DNA of 64,000 nucleotides from Apostichopus japonicus (taxonomy: Eukaryota > Echinodermata > Holothuroidea > Aspidochirotida > Stichopodidae). The notes under the pieces are model-generated. The model was not told the DNA's origin. It did no database searches and saw nothing but the letters and a program-made list of their open reading frames with translations. Below, piece after piece: positions 48,901 to 61,400 of this stretch. A program made the translations under genes and the position numbers. Numbering within the stretch: the first letter of the stretch is position 1; each line of letters begins with the position of its first letter. Where the stretch lies: positions 7,205,264-7,269,263 of the forward strand of contig NC_092583.1 of assembly GCF_037975245.1 (NCBI RefSeq), given 5' to 3'.

Positions 48901-50331
48901 CCTTTTAGATATAAACCATATCGCGTGATGTTTGAGTCAATATTGAACTTAAAGCAGTTCGGTGAGATTTTCATTTTTGTTTGACTGAACCAATTTGAGT
49001 GTAATTTTGAATGTTATGACGTACTCAATAAATACATCGAATTTCCAAAACTGAAAGGAGAGATGGGGGGGGGGGTCGTAAAATCAATATAGGTGATCTG
49101 CCTGTCTACAGACCACCGACCCTACAGTATACAGACCATCGAGATAATCACATAACCTGAGATACCCCCCCCCTCTCCCTCACCCTCAATCTAACTTCCA
49201 TTGAGTAAGTGGGCCACTATAATTTGTCTCTCTAACCAGTTCAACATAAGTCTGGAAATGGCAAATTCAGTTATAGCGTCTTTAATTTAATTGCGGACGA
49301 TTTGTGTGGTAAACGGTCCTATAGTCTTCTTTATAATAGCGGTATATTGAAAACTCTACGATTTTTCCGTTATTATTCATAAGAGAAACCTGACAAAATA
49401 AGTCAGTATATTTGACTATTTGGATAGGTGGGGGAGGGAGTGAGGTTGATGGATTCAGAAGGGAGTAAATAGGGTGGATAAAAATATGTTCAAAATTCGG
49501 TTCATCGTGTGTGTCAGTGCACGTGCATGTGAAGGTGCTGAGCTTCCTGTATGAGCTACGTTCTTAAATGGGTCAGCCTTAATTTCCATTCCCATTAGAA
49601 CACAATTCCGGCCTCTATATAAAATTAACATGGTAAGCTTTTTAAGTTTTAGGAGAAACCTTAAATATATAAATAGGCCTATATATAGTCTACTGCTTTA
49701 ATATTTAAGTTGAAAAGTTCCTAGACAATACTGACGTTATATAGCACCTTTGAAAAACCAAATACTAAAGGTATTTTCGTTTTAGCTCTAGCTGGTTGTT
49801 TAATCAAACAATTCAAGTCAAACAGTCTATGTACGTCACAAAGAATTTGATTTTGTATTCAAATAAAACTGCTTTTGTGTTAAAAGATCGTTATTGTTCT
49901 CACTTAAAGTAAATATTTGAGTAGTTGGGTAGTGCTGATGATAATAAGCCTATAGGGCTACAAGGTTATTACATTCACACTGTTGTTCCAATGCAGCATG
50001 TTTAACGCAATACCATATACACATGGCACCATTTATTGAAAGTTCACAACGAAGTCTCCTCATGCTGTATCTATAGCAAGGCCCTTCCCAACCTGCGCGT
50101 GTACAAATGAACGCATCGCGATAAATGTTAAAAGTGACGTAGATTTCTTTTTGACATATGTGGTGGGGGGGGGGGGAATTCAGGTTATCCGCAGATTTTG
50201 AGATTAACGCGATCGAAAGGGTATGAGGGGAGGGGTGCCAGAAATTTTAGACAATCGAGATAATTATTATAGCGCTAAACCTAATTTTTAAAATTCCAAT
50301 GGGATCAAAGATCAATATCATATGTACAAAG
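45921..50331. other. Region upstream of the ZU5 gene; no exon seen
   Basis: Mostly unique AT-rich sequence. A second DR1-bearing tandem array occupies about 47840-48395 (motifs at 47857, 47994, 48139 and 48284). A (CA)n run lies at about 48406-48428. No promoter motif for the ZU5 gene could be identified with confidence. Confidence 0.5.
47840..48395. repeat. DR1-bearing tandem array, second location
   Basis: Four units of the same ~145-bp repeat as at 40.1-41.1 kb, with motifs at 47857, 47994, 48139 and 48284 (spacing 137, 145, 145). Only the last is a perfect TGACCTTTGACCT. The array ends in a (CA)n run. Confidence 0.82.
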
Positions 50332-50339
50332 TATGCCGC

Positions 50340-50704
50340 CAGTGGCGTAGGAAGGTACTTTTGAGTGGGGGGGGGCTGAAGACTCATGGCCGGCCTGGGG
50401 GAGGGGTCTAAGGGGAGGGGGTGTCCCCCTCCCCTTTGGAATTTTTTTTGCATTTCCAGGTGGCCTCAGATGCAATTTGGTGCAATATAGCACACTTCAA
50501 CTCCCACTCCATTTTGTAAAGAATTTTGCATTTTCACCTGGCCTTAAATGCAATTTGGTGCTCCAAATGAGATTTTTTTCTCATTTGGAAATGAAAAAGG
50601 GGTTTTCTGACTTGCGGAGCGGGGGGGGGCGGAATGATACTTCCGCCTCCCCATATTTTTCACTGGGGGGCTTGCGCCCCCAGCCCCCGGTTCCTACGCC
50701 CTTG
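50340..50704. mobile_element. hAT-type MITE with 8-bp target duplication
   Basis: The 365-bp element starts CAGTGGCGTAGGAA (50340-50353) and ends TTCCTACGCCCTTG (50691-50704). It is flanked by identical octamers TATGCCGC (50332-50339 and 50705-50712). It shares the G-rich/C-rich hairpin and the GATGCAATTTGGTGCA motif with the 18.8-kb element. There is no coding capacity. Confidence 0.93.
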
Positions 50705-50712
50705 TATGCCGC

Positions 50713-53700
50713 AAATGTTTTAACTTAGCCGGCGCATGGAAACCTGAGGATGTGATATTGTGTCACCTTAGAGTATAAAACTCTAAATCAGTGGTCCAAA
50801 ATCATAAATCTATAAAATAAAATAAATTATAATAGTGCATTGCAGTTATCTTAAATGATCAACTGATTGAGATGGTAGGTTGATTACATTGCTCTGTTGG
50901 TAAGAGGTGGATATTCCAGAAATGATCCAGCTTATGGGCTCACTCACTCTACGGGTGTGTAGGCTAGGCAGGCTCCTGGTAGCGGCCTCATTATTTACTG
51001 AATAAAACATATCTGAAAGAAGATAATCAAAAACGGAATAAACTATGCAGTACATTGCTGACATGAGTGAAGAGCATTCCATAGTTACTGATATATCACA
51101 GTGAGATCATGTGTCGTAACAGATGCCACATCGGAATTATTTAATACAGATGGCAATAAGGACTACGTTTTGCCTTTGTTCTCTATTTTAGGTTTCCAGT
51201 TACATGTGGCAACTTAAGGACAACTGTTGTCGATAATGCTTATGCTTTATTTCTTCATGACCAGAACCGCATTGTAATCAAAGTTTGTAGGCCATTACTT
51301 GAACATTTTCGGCCTTTTTACTGTTGAGTATTATGTTACTAGATATATCCGAAAAGATTTTATGTGTAAGATCATATAGATTTAGAATACCGTTTACATA
51401 TAATTAAAGTATGAATACTTTTTGGTACAGTAGTTCTCTTCATGGTATATATTTGCCTTGCATATTTTGTGTTCGTACAGTGTTCAGAAAATGAGGCTAC
51501 ACCCCTGGGGCTCGGGTTCAAAAAGGCTAAAAAGAAGCCAGGTAAAACTACGCAGAAAACCGGAACAATATCAGATAAAGAAGAATTCATTCTGATTTTT
51601 ATAGTATAACGGTACTAGAAAATCAGACGAGAAATACTAGAGAGGGTGCCCGGTAACGCCGGCTTTTCACAATTTGAAATGACTGAAGGCTGCCCTGGTA
51701 TGTTTGTAAGACCAATAATTCTTACTAAATCACCCTTGAGTGCCACAAATCGATGAAAGTCACGCAAAACGACGATGAAAACATTGTCAAACCAATGCTT
51801 GTGTGTTACAAGTATTTGAATCTGTATGGCCATTAAGCATCAACCGTGTTACACTTTTATTCATCATGTAGGCCCTTTAAATCACGCGAGAATGAGCTTC
51901 GTATCTTCATTCATACTGACCAGAGCGTAAGCGAAAATATAATTTCAGCTTATAACGTAACGTTTAATAAGAGAGGTACAATTTCATTAACATTTTATTA
52001 ATTAATTGTTATTGGCTGCTAATTTAATTATCTTCCGCTTCATGGACTTTTTAATTATTAATTTGTAATTCTTTTGTTATCCTTTTATCGAAGAAAACCG
52101 TTTTAACGGAATGGTGGCCGCTGATGGTATTGTCGAGCTTGTCAATCGCAAAAACATACTCGTTTATATGTATAGCTGCATTACACATTCATAACATACA
52201 CTTTGATATTCTTTCGCTCGATCTCTACAAACATGTAACAATTTCGGCCAAAAAAATACGTCTTCATGATTTTTTTATTATCCATTAGGCATAAGTACCA
52301 AAAGAGATTATCTTACTTAGACAGTTGAGGTAGGTTCGTTCGTTTTCTTAATGCATGCGTAATGAGGCTAAAGGTAATGGCAGTATTTAATAAGATGTTT
52401 ATTGCAGAGTTAATATTGTATTAGGATAGAGTATCTACGGGGCTTTATAATCTGCACGAAAACGCACATGGAATATAACAACTGGATAATTCTATTTTTC
52501 TTGCATAGTTATTCTTCGAGGCCAAATCAGCAATTCGTTTTTGAGTAATCTTATTAATTTATGTGTGGAGTAACATTTTAACATAAAGATACCCAAAAGA
52601 TGCTTGAAGAAAGGAAATGTTTAAAATGAACTCTTTCTTCATATCTCGTGTAAGATTTTTTAAAACCTCTGTTGTTATTTTCGTTTACCTCATTATAAAA
52701 ACGCTCTTAATACAGATTTTGTTGTTGGAAGTTTCATTGATATTAGCATCCCTATAGCCACCTGATTTCAATGGCGTGCACAAGGAGGCGGGTGAAGGGG
52801 GACATGTCCCCCATCGCTATTTCTAGTCGGATGTCAGATCAATCCTCCAGGCCCAGGAGGACCTAGAGCGCGAATACAGAGGGTGTGAGAGGTTGTACAT
52901 TCCCATTCAAACACAGACAATAGTTTCCGCATGACACTGCGTTTCGACCTAAGTTACATTTACATTAGGCCTCAAAATACACCAGTTGACTCCAAACTTT
53001 GGAAGTTGGCTTATTTTTTTTGGGGGGGGGGGGGTTAAAATCACCACTATCCCCGTAAATATATTTGACAACAGCCGAAGTTTGATCAAGGTGTATTCAC
53101 TGATGAGTCCAAAATAATTTAACAGGAAACGTAATAATCCTCGCAATGTTTCCTTCCTCTTCTATACTTCAATCTTCTTTCAGGTATATTTAAAATATTT
53201 TGTCTACTTCTCCTCAACTCCATAACACCGTACGTTTTCATTCGTTTATCGTCGATTTTGTTTGAATAACTAAACATATCCTAGCAATTAGTAGGTGAAG
53301 AACCGGATGAAAAGAGGGCAGGAAAGAGAAAGGAAGGGTAGGACATAAGGAGGTTTAAGGAGAACATAGGACGGGGGAAGGGAATTAGCTGGAGTGAGTT
53401 CAGAAAGGGAGATAGGGAGAGAGGTGGGGTGTTTAATTCCACCAATCCCTCCCCCGTTAGATAGTTGGAAACCTCTACATCGGGAACTTAACTTGCATTG
53501 AAAGCACCATAAAAATGAGGAAAATGCGATCCATGACCTGAACGTTTCCAGTCCTAAATGACAGTAACGCAGAATATTTTAGTCACCAAACAAAAAAACA
53601 CTTCATAAGAGTTTATTCTTTAAAAAAAAAATGAACAATAACATTTACAACAAATCACGTAGAATTTCGGAACGATATAATTGAAAAAAAACCTTATTAA

Positions 53701-54616
53701 CTGGTGGGCGGTGTCCTTTTCAACTGCGATGAACACAAATTAACTAAGACTAAGCCCCAAAATAAGCTGATATCAAATATCCAGGTTTTGGCACACAGTT
53801 CAGAGTTAGGTCATGTCAGTTAGATCTACTTGGTTGAGGTACAAAACAACGACGCATAATCTTACTAACCAATATGTTAATCAGACCAAAACAGTCGGAA
53901 GACAACGCATGCGCCTTTGTGACAAACTGTCGATAAAGATGACTTCTTATGACAGCTATTAGTCAAAATTAAATGAAAGTCAACAACAACGTAAATATGA
54001 AAACGAAAGAAAAAGGAACAAGATGAAGTTGTTACCATTTCTAGTCTGGCCCTTTAACTGAGATGACCTTCATTAAGTACACCACTGGATAATAAATACA
54101 AACATATGGATATGACTCTTTTGCATTTAGCTTGAAAATAAATAAGAAATTATTGCTAGTTTTAATGTCAACTATTATAAGTCAAATACTATAGTCAATT
54201 CACGTGTATGATAAAATACATTTCTTTAAATACTTCTTAAATAGATAAATATACTATCAACAAGGGTTGCAGACACATCTGTCACTCTGTTAGGTTTTAT
54301 CAATAACACCCAGCACCATCATTTGACGTAGATGAAAAGACCGTTGGTTAATATGTTAGTGGAATTTCAAATATTGGTTGATGGAATGGCGGATATAGCT
54401 TGGAGTAGAATGAAATGCTAATTCTTTTTCCAATGCAAAATTGTCCCCCAAAAAACCGACTGTTAACTATTTATACTAACTCCAATAAACCATTATGTTC
54501 TTATACCTTGCATTCGTAAGGTCCGAAATTCATTTATGCATCATAATTTTCTTTATTTGTTATATCAATCCTATTATTGTGTGTTCTTAAGAGTATTCAG
54601 TAGCATATGCTTACGA
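50713..54616. other. Non-coding spacer
   Basis: No gene is supported. A possible 65-nt exon on the minus strand (51012-50948) has a TTCTTTCAG acceptor and a GTGAGT donor but cannot be joined to anything. A GGGGGACATGTCCCCC palindrome lies near 52797-52812. The remainder is AT-rich and featureless by eye. Confidence 0.5.
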
Positions 54617-54809
54617 TCATAAGTCATTGGCTATCTTTAAATATCTGACCATAGCTTCTGCACCAGCGAAGAATTCTTCAGCCGAGGGTTGAATCTGATC
54701 CGCGGGGAGAGGAACCCGTACTGACCCCTGTCTCTCAACTCAAGAGCGTATGAATGTTTAATGCCTGCTACATCATAGGCCCAGTCCACTGACGAACCAC
54801 TTGACACAT
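54617..54809 (-). pseudogene. Last carboxypeptidase exon with frameshift
   Basis: The exon opens in phase 1 and matches the family through [13 protein letters not shown]. After the C-run near 54695 the genomic frame diverges and stops at 54637. The neighbouring frame instead continues with the conserved ending [19 protein letters not shown] and stops at 54617. One base is missing in a run of four C. Confidence 0.85.
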
Positions 54810-55430
54810 CTGGAACGCAAAAACGAAAACAAACATAGGCATATTCATTTTTCATATTTCCTCTGATGTCCTCTAAATATGTGTTTATATTTTACCAAGT
54901 TCAAGCTATTACACATTATGATTGTTCAAATCAAGGGGTTAGTTGGCAAAATCAAACACTTAGCGACATTATTAAAGAAACAAACCGTTATTGATGAGGG
55001 AAGTTTGAGCTATTTTTTCATAATCTTTTGCTAGAAAAGATGCAATGTTTTAAAAGTTTGTGTTGCACCAGTGTTTTAGTCACTGTGGTTTCAAGGAGGA
55101 TACACGCATCAACCTGCCACCGGAAGATCAACCTGATACATCCGTAAATGTTTTGAAACCTCATGAATAATGAGCTTCTATTGGAACAATTGTAACGTAT
55201 TTAACGTATATACAGTACTGGCACGCATCATTCTCTTTACTTACATATCACATTAGCAATGCTGCCGTATTGGAACCATTTTCCATGGGTAGCACGGATA
55301 GCCTGGACGGCAACTCTGGAAGCACCATACTGTCGTTTGGGGAAGAAAGAACGAATTGTATGAAATTTGGGTTATAATAAAATCAATGTTTTATACACAA
55401 TTCCAAAAGCTGTGGAGATAAGAGAAGAAA

Positions 55431-55433
<3 letters not shown>

Positions 55434-55468
<35 letters not shown>
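55434..55468. repeat. (GA)n microsatellite
   Basis: About 35 bp of GA dinucleotides followed by GGTGGAGA-type variants, in an intron of the carboxypeptidase gene. Confidence 0.9.
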
Positions 55469-55470
<2 letters not shown>

Positions 55471-57828
55471 GGAGAGAGAGGTGGAGATAGAGAGGGATAA
55501 AACAGAAGAGTTGATATTGAAATGAAGATGGTCATTATTTACAGACGAGCGGTTTGCAATGTTTTCTTGGTGATTGTTTTATCCGATTATTTACGTCAGA
55601 GAACAGGCAACCACCAATTGTGCCATCGAGACAATGAATATCATACATATTACACGTTTCTTATGCTAAGTAAGAAAACTTGCTGTTCACATCTCCATTT
55701 GAGGACTTTGTTTTGAAAATTATTGCTACTACTGTACGTGATTTACATGCATTACCTGTTTGTTTTTATTGGTATCGTTTGTGATTTGACTAGAATAGGC
55801 TTTGATCTGTATACTTAAAGAACGTTAGGCTATCTGTTCGTTTAAATAGCAGCGACATGGCATATATTTCTTGACATGTCACCACGTAACATCAAATGGG
55901 ATCCTCTTTAATTATTAAGTTTTCTCCTTTGCATGTTAACATTTATCATTTATCCTTTATGAAAACGATATTGAGGGTCTCACCTCATTTATACCCTCCC
56001 CCCATCCCTTCCCTCCGCACCCTAACATATCATATGGAATAGAACCAGGAACAGATTTCAAGTTTCTTACTAAATCGTCGTCATCTTCAGGTAGTTCGGT
56101 TGAATACCCATAAGGGTACATCCAGTACTGCCTGTAAGCGTGGACGTCCATGAATATCTTCACTCGATCTTTCATAGAGAGAATGTGGTTCTGCAAGTTG
56201 GAGACTTCAATCTCAGAGGCTGGCTTGGTTCCCATGTAGGTATCTGAACAGGGGGAACTACTGGAGCCCCCCAGCTTAAACACAAAACAAGAGGAAAATA
56301 TAAGCAAAATTATAATTGTAAATATATTTTCCTAATATATTAAAAAGAAGCATGCTCGAAGACATGCTGGGTGGCATCCGTGAGGTGGGGGGGGGGGGTA
56401 TAGGTGTGTGGGGTGGAGTAACCACATTCAAACTAAAGTTCCCCATCACATATGTACCACCAAGTGGATGAAAAAACTTCGAAGTCACAGAGCAGAAATA
56501 CTTTACACCTCCCTTAAATTTCTGGTAACCCAACATAGAAATCCTGGCTACAGGCCTCAAGAGAAGTATAATGTGGTATGAGGAGGGGCTTATTAAACCA
56601 AGAAGGTTGTACGGGGGTGAGGGGGTTCTCTGAGTTTTCCAGTTGGAGTTTTATGGTATATGGTATAAGAATAACTTTGGATTTACCTCTACCTTGTGCT
56701 AGATTACGTATGCATATAAGTCCTATCTATACGTTCGCTCCGTAAACTCGTAGCATGATATTACGACGATGTTTTAGCCAACGGGTTTTATACTCTAGAT
56801 TACGTATATATACGATTTTAAGTTGGAATCAGGGTGCGGTCTGTTATATTTGTAAGCGTCTAAACTATTAATATATTATTCGACGTAAAAGTGGCAACAT
56901 TTTTTGGAATGCTGGGTACGAATGGATTCTACAAAGTTTGTGTACAATATGTTCCTTAATTACAAGTAAATGTAACCTAATTATACCAATGCATAACATC
57001 AATTAAAGTTCAAATACAAGATATACAAATAGACTCGAATCACAATTGCGTGACAAAAGTATCCGGGCGTTCACGATGGACATTTAAAGGGGAGTGGGGA
57101 AGTATGGTTGATACAGCCCTTCTTTCCGTGCAGGTGGTAATGGTATACATACGTATAGTGGTTGCCAATTTAAAAAAAATAACATATAGCATTTATGGAG
57201 CAACTTTTGGTGTCCCAACAACTTAGGCTTCAGTGTGATACATATGCGGAAAAATCGAAATCGAAAAATTCTTCTGTAGGAGCTAACGAAATCCATGCAC
57301 TAACATTAGTCCACGTATATTCGTAGCCGTGTTGGTTGAAAACTGGAACAATATGGAACTCCATGATATCTAGTAAAGTATCTCTCTTTGATGAGTCATA
57401 CTGCTCCACCAGCTAAGAGAAACGGCAAAGGAAAATACAACTTATACCGAACATTATAGAAAAGAAACCTGATATGGAAGTTGCACTTATGTATTTACGT
57501 TTTTAACTATGGCTTTCATGAATGAAGAAAGAGCCTGTTCAATCCTAAATTGTAAGTAAGAAGTGACAGGTCTGTTTCTGGTTTAGACTTCGTCAGGGTT
57601 GAACTGTGAAGATGTACATGGAATCCAAAACGCGAACAGCATGGACAACTCTGGCTGGTATACAATAACACTGCTGTTGAACTGACAATATTGTCTAAAA
57701 GTGTTAAGAGAGGTAGTAAACATTTTAGATTATACTGGGGGGAAAGCACCGAATAAGAGCTGCCAACTCCCTAACATTATACCTAGTTGGAAAGATATAA
57801 TACAGGTTGAAAGAGGTTCTAAATTTAC

Positions 57829-57906
57829 AGACTTGGCAGTGTACATCATAGTACCTGGCGTAATCCATTCTCACGCATGCGTACCACCGATGATGAAAAA
57901 TACTGG
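57829..57906 (-). pseudogene. Zinc-ligand exon with in-frame stop
   Basis: 26 codons, in phase with the next exon (TAKS joined to LVEQYD). The family motif GGIHAREWITPA reads GGTHA-stop-EWITPG here. The stop codon is TGA where Arg is expected, consistent with a CGA to TGA transition at a CpG. The first zinc ligands (His, Glu) are otherwise present. The acceptor (CGAAG) is weak. Confidence 0.78.
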
Positions 57907-59965
57907 CTTCGATTAATCAGACTAATCCGAGGAGAGCTAACAGAAAGAATAAAGTTAAATCAAAATGACTTAAAAAAACGTAATTTCAGTTTGCAGTGAC
58001 TACTGTAACATATTGAAGGCTCATAACGGGATGGAGATGCAAGATGAGCGCAAAGACAACGATGAGTCTGCTTTTCATGAAAATTACAGCCACTTTGGAC
58101 AATTTCCTAAAGCTATTAGCACTCCAAACTGTCCTCCTATACCATGCTTCAAAACACTATCACTGACAGTACAAACAGTTCCTAACCTTTATCTTATAAA
58201 ATCAAAATATTCATTGTTACTGTCACAACGATTGTTTTGAGTGGGACATGAAAGTACAAAACATTGTCCTATTCTAGTGAAACCAATTCAATATCTCATG
58301 TTGATTATCACTTTCAAAGGTTTATTCACCAACCGAAAGAATCAAGTTAAAAAGTAATGATTTAAAAATATGTAACTTCAGAGAGTTAAAAAAAAAAGAT
58401 TTAAATAATGATTGAAGAACGATTACTGTAAACATTGAAGTCTGGTCAGCTAAAGGGGATGTGATACAAGATGGGCGCACTAGCAACACTTCTGTTCCTT
58501 AGTTTATTTATCGTTTATCATTAATGTAATCAGAATTTGCTTATGATTTGTAACATAAATTCTTCGTATTTTTAAGTATGTTACACGAAACAACACTTTG
58601 CTAGTACATGTACAAGTATGAAAACATTTACAAGTAGGAAACGGAATCGAAATAAAAGCCTAATTGAATAAATCAGGACATAAGTAAAAGGCGTCCCACA
58701 GCCCCACAAAAGTAACGTTATGTTTTCTTGATCTGCAAGTTCTTAAATAGTTGAACCTTTCAAATACTAATCATGGATTTGAATTTAAAAAAAAACCTCA
58801 TCGACATTTAGTCCGCTTTTCATGACCAACAGTCGGTTTTATCGACCAATAAAATGTCTGTAGTCTTAATCCCGTTACATAAGCAACATTATGAACGGAA
58901 ACGAAATCTCCAAGCCCGGAAAGTCCAATGCCCGCTCCCTTTTACGCCAGAAGCAAATTGTCCTGGCATCCTCCACATAGTTATCTCAGCTTTAAAAATC
59001 ATGTTACATTGACTCGCTGCTTCAATCAAGATAACTGTTTTCTCTTGTTGCGGCTTTTTCCTTTTAGTAATTATATTCATTCTGTCAAAACGGCCATGAA
59101 ATAAGGATTACTTCTTGCTTTTAAATTTATTAAATTTCAGTTTACCTTTATTATGTTCACGGATCTTCCCTCGCACGTCTTAGCAAATGCCTCTAATTCA
59201 GCAAATTCATTGTTCTCAGCAACAAAATCCGTCATCCACGCGTTGATCTAAAATATGCGGTGAAAAAAATCAATCAAGTCTTGTGAGCATAGATAATATG
59301 GCTTTACATGAATTGTTAGGAAAAAATACAAATCCACAAAACATGGCTGGGAAGTTCTACATTAGAGAACGAGCCTGTAGTTAAGAGAAATACTTATATA
59401 GGTACAGTAGTCAATGTTCATTGGGCGTAAAATCAGTACCAAAATACTTTTCTTCGTGTTATATGGTTCAGTGAAAACATTTTGTTTTGTGATGATATTT
59501 CTTGTTCCTCTTAGAAGTATTATATTATACAATATTCACAAATATTTATATTTATAATAACAAAAAACAATAACAAAAACAACATAATACTTTAAGCCTA
59601 TGGTCTTTTCGATAAACATTAATATAATTTATCAAGAAATACGTGACATATTGTGTTGGTACAATCGCATTGACATTTACCGGTAAAACACATTGTCGAA
59701 AGGAATAAGACCGTGACTTTTCTTCTCTTGTTAAAATAACAAAATCACATCACTGTATAGATAAATTAAATCAACCAAGATGTATTTAATACCCATCTCA
59801 TCGTTAATCATACACACATCATATAAAAAAGCAAGTGATACTGTGATACCATATGTATGCTGACGACACCCAAATTTAACTTTCGTTTAAGCCACTTGAT
59901 TCTCCTGATGAAATTAATCCTCTACATATATTGGAGACATGTCTTGAAGATGTATATATGTGAAG

Positions 59966-59969
<4 letters not shown>

Positions 59970-60031
<62 letters not shown>
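59970..60031. repeat. (TA)n microsatellite
   Basis: Pure TA repeat in the first intron of the carboxypeptidase gene. The tyrosine/isoleucine frames across it are artefacts. Confidence 0.92.
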
Positions 60032-60033
<2 letters not shown>

Positions 60034-60937
60034 CTCTTTTTTCTGCTGACTTTCCTGATTTCACCAGACTTCTTAATCTCCCCAATGTTTGTGAGTGACT
60101 GGGATTTGTATTTAACCCCACACCAAGTATCCCCCCCCGTCCCCTAACAATATATAAAACAAAAGAATATGAGACTCAACCATATTTGATCATTGATTTC
60201 ATGTAATTTTGTTGGTATACAGTTTGCACAAGTGGTTATATTTTGCACTTTGTGAAGTATTTATGTTAAACGGTTTTCCATTTTATTACTTTCTCCACAA
60301 CAATTGGCAATATTACTGCACTAAAATGGGATCCCCACTTTGAAGACCATGGTCTTAAGAAGAAGGAATCGTTTTTTTCGTATTTCGGTTAAGTCGCCTT
60401 GACAACTCGGTATTTTGAACTGATCTTTTACCACATCAGTGGCAAAATGATATACGTGACCTTCTATTGTTCACCGCTACGTACCCATTCCCCCTCCATA
60501 ATGTCTCTAACTAGCAACAACTACCAGAAACAGTGTATAGTCGGTTTGGCATGCCTCAATAAAGGGCTTTAAAACAGGGAGTACCTGAAAATCAGTCAAG
60601 TTGTTGCTAAGAAACATATAAATTCAGAATATGATCTTTCTCAACGTGCGAATATTGTACACTGTTTAGACTGGGGACAAAAGAGCCGCCGACTCCCATA
60701 GACCACTGTACTATGGAAAATAAATTTCAACAAACTTATTTATGTTACAAAAATGAACTTTTTTTAAATATATATTTATAACGTTTTTACAGTCTAGAAT
60801 AATTTAAATTGCATTTTGTTCCACTGAGTAGCGATTAAGCAAAACATGGGACCCAATAATATTTTGTTAAGTGAGTTTGTTAATAACTAATAAAATCAAA
60901 CATACGTTACAAACATGAAGTTTTTAAAAATTATTAC

Positions 60938-61002
60938 CCTGAATAATCCTTTGCGGCTGCAAAACTCGTCAGGACAGCGACGAGGAAGTTGACGCAAAAC
61001 AT
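60938..61002 (-). CDS. Carboxypeptidase first exon: signal peptide
   Basis: MFCVNFLVAVLTSFAAAKDY is a typical secretory signal with a hydrophobic core and small residues before the predicted cleavage. It ends in phase 2 before a GTAATA donor. No phase-compatible propeptide exon was found before 59247. Confidence 0.65.
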
Positions 61003-61141
61003 CCTAAATCAGTTGTGGATGACATTTAATGCCAAGATCGTTCCGTCAAATTGACTATAATATGTGTATACTACTCTTGGGATGTGGTAACTATTCGTTA
61101 TACAAAGCCAATTTATACGCATTCACACACCAGTAGAAACA

Positions 61142-61312
61142 CCGTGGTCGAGTGGTACGGACTTCGGTTTGTGACACAAGGTCTGGGGGTTCGATTCCTA
61201 CCTTCGCCTGATGAGTCCCAAAAGGACTAAACCGGTCGTGAAGTGGAATTTTCTGGTGTGTTATTCTTTATTTAGTTTACTATATATCTGTCATACCACT
61301 TGCTACATATTC

Positions 61313-61395
<83 letters not shown>
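61142..61395 (+). mobile_element. tRNA-like SINE head with hammerhead-like motif and (TA)n tail
   Basis: A pol III A box, TGGTCGAGTGG (61145-61155), and a perfect B box, GGTTCGATTCC (61188-61198), have tRNA-like spacing. A hammerhead-ribozyme-like fold follows at once (61202-61243), then about 70 bp of body and a (TA)n tract (61315-61395). The same pairing of a tRNA-like pol III promoter with a hammerhead is known in schistosome Sm-alpha elements. No target duplication was identified. Confidence 0.68.
61202..61243 (+). ncRNA. Hammerhead ribozyme-like motif, minimal type I, with G12 changed
   Basis: The core CTGATGA lies at 61208-61214. Stem II pairs GTCC (61215-61218) with GGAC (61224-61227) around a CAAAA loop. 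The conserved GAAA is TAAA (61228-61231). Stem III is two pairs, A31-T36 and C32-G35. The GTC cleavage triplet is at 61235-61237. Stem I pairs CTTCGC (61202-61207) with GTGAAG (61238-61243) through one G-U wobble. The G to T change at position 12 should abolish or greatly reduce cleavage of this copy. Confidence 0.65.

Positions 61396-61400
<5 letters not shown>

Larger units (their letters stand above)
54617..61002 (-). pseudogene. M14A metallocarboxypeptidase (CPA-like), probably inactivated
   Basis: Exons recognised on the minus strand: 61002-60938 (start and signal peptide), 59247-59146, 57906-57829, 57412-57305, 56274-56071, 55329-55245 and 54809 to the end. Adjacent phases agree where tested. 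They encode a secreted digestive-type carboxypeptidase: EGR near the N-terminus, HA-x-EW zinc site, GYEYTW, PCS-x-TY, MDVHAY with the third zinc His, YPYGY, SGSSVDW and [11 protein letters not shown] with the catalytic Glu. A valine at the position equivalent to 255 points to CPA-like rather than CPB-like specificity. Defects: TGA replaces the Arg codon in HAREW, the last exon is frameshifted, NPDGY is NQHGY, and I could not find the propeptide exon or the exon with the DPNRNF region. It is either a pseudogene or a heavily error-affected allele. Confidence 0.8.

Noticed and set aside
50948-51012. 65-nt candidate exon on the minus strand with good splice signals
   Set aside because: No upstream or downstream partner exon and no recognisable protein; signals alone are insufficient.
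53100-53128. CTGATGAGTCCAAAA resembling a hammerhead core
   Set aside because: No stem II complement follows in the right place and no cleavage triplet with stem I pairing is present.
58889-59080. 63-codon minus-strand frame between carboxypeptidase exons
   Set aside because: Does not match the propeptide or any M14 segment, and lacks clear splice sites in phase.
59857-60147. Tyr/Ile-rich frames over (TA)n tracts (also at 1556, 10516, 11705 and 61211)
   Set aside because: Products of microsatellite DNA, not proteins.
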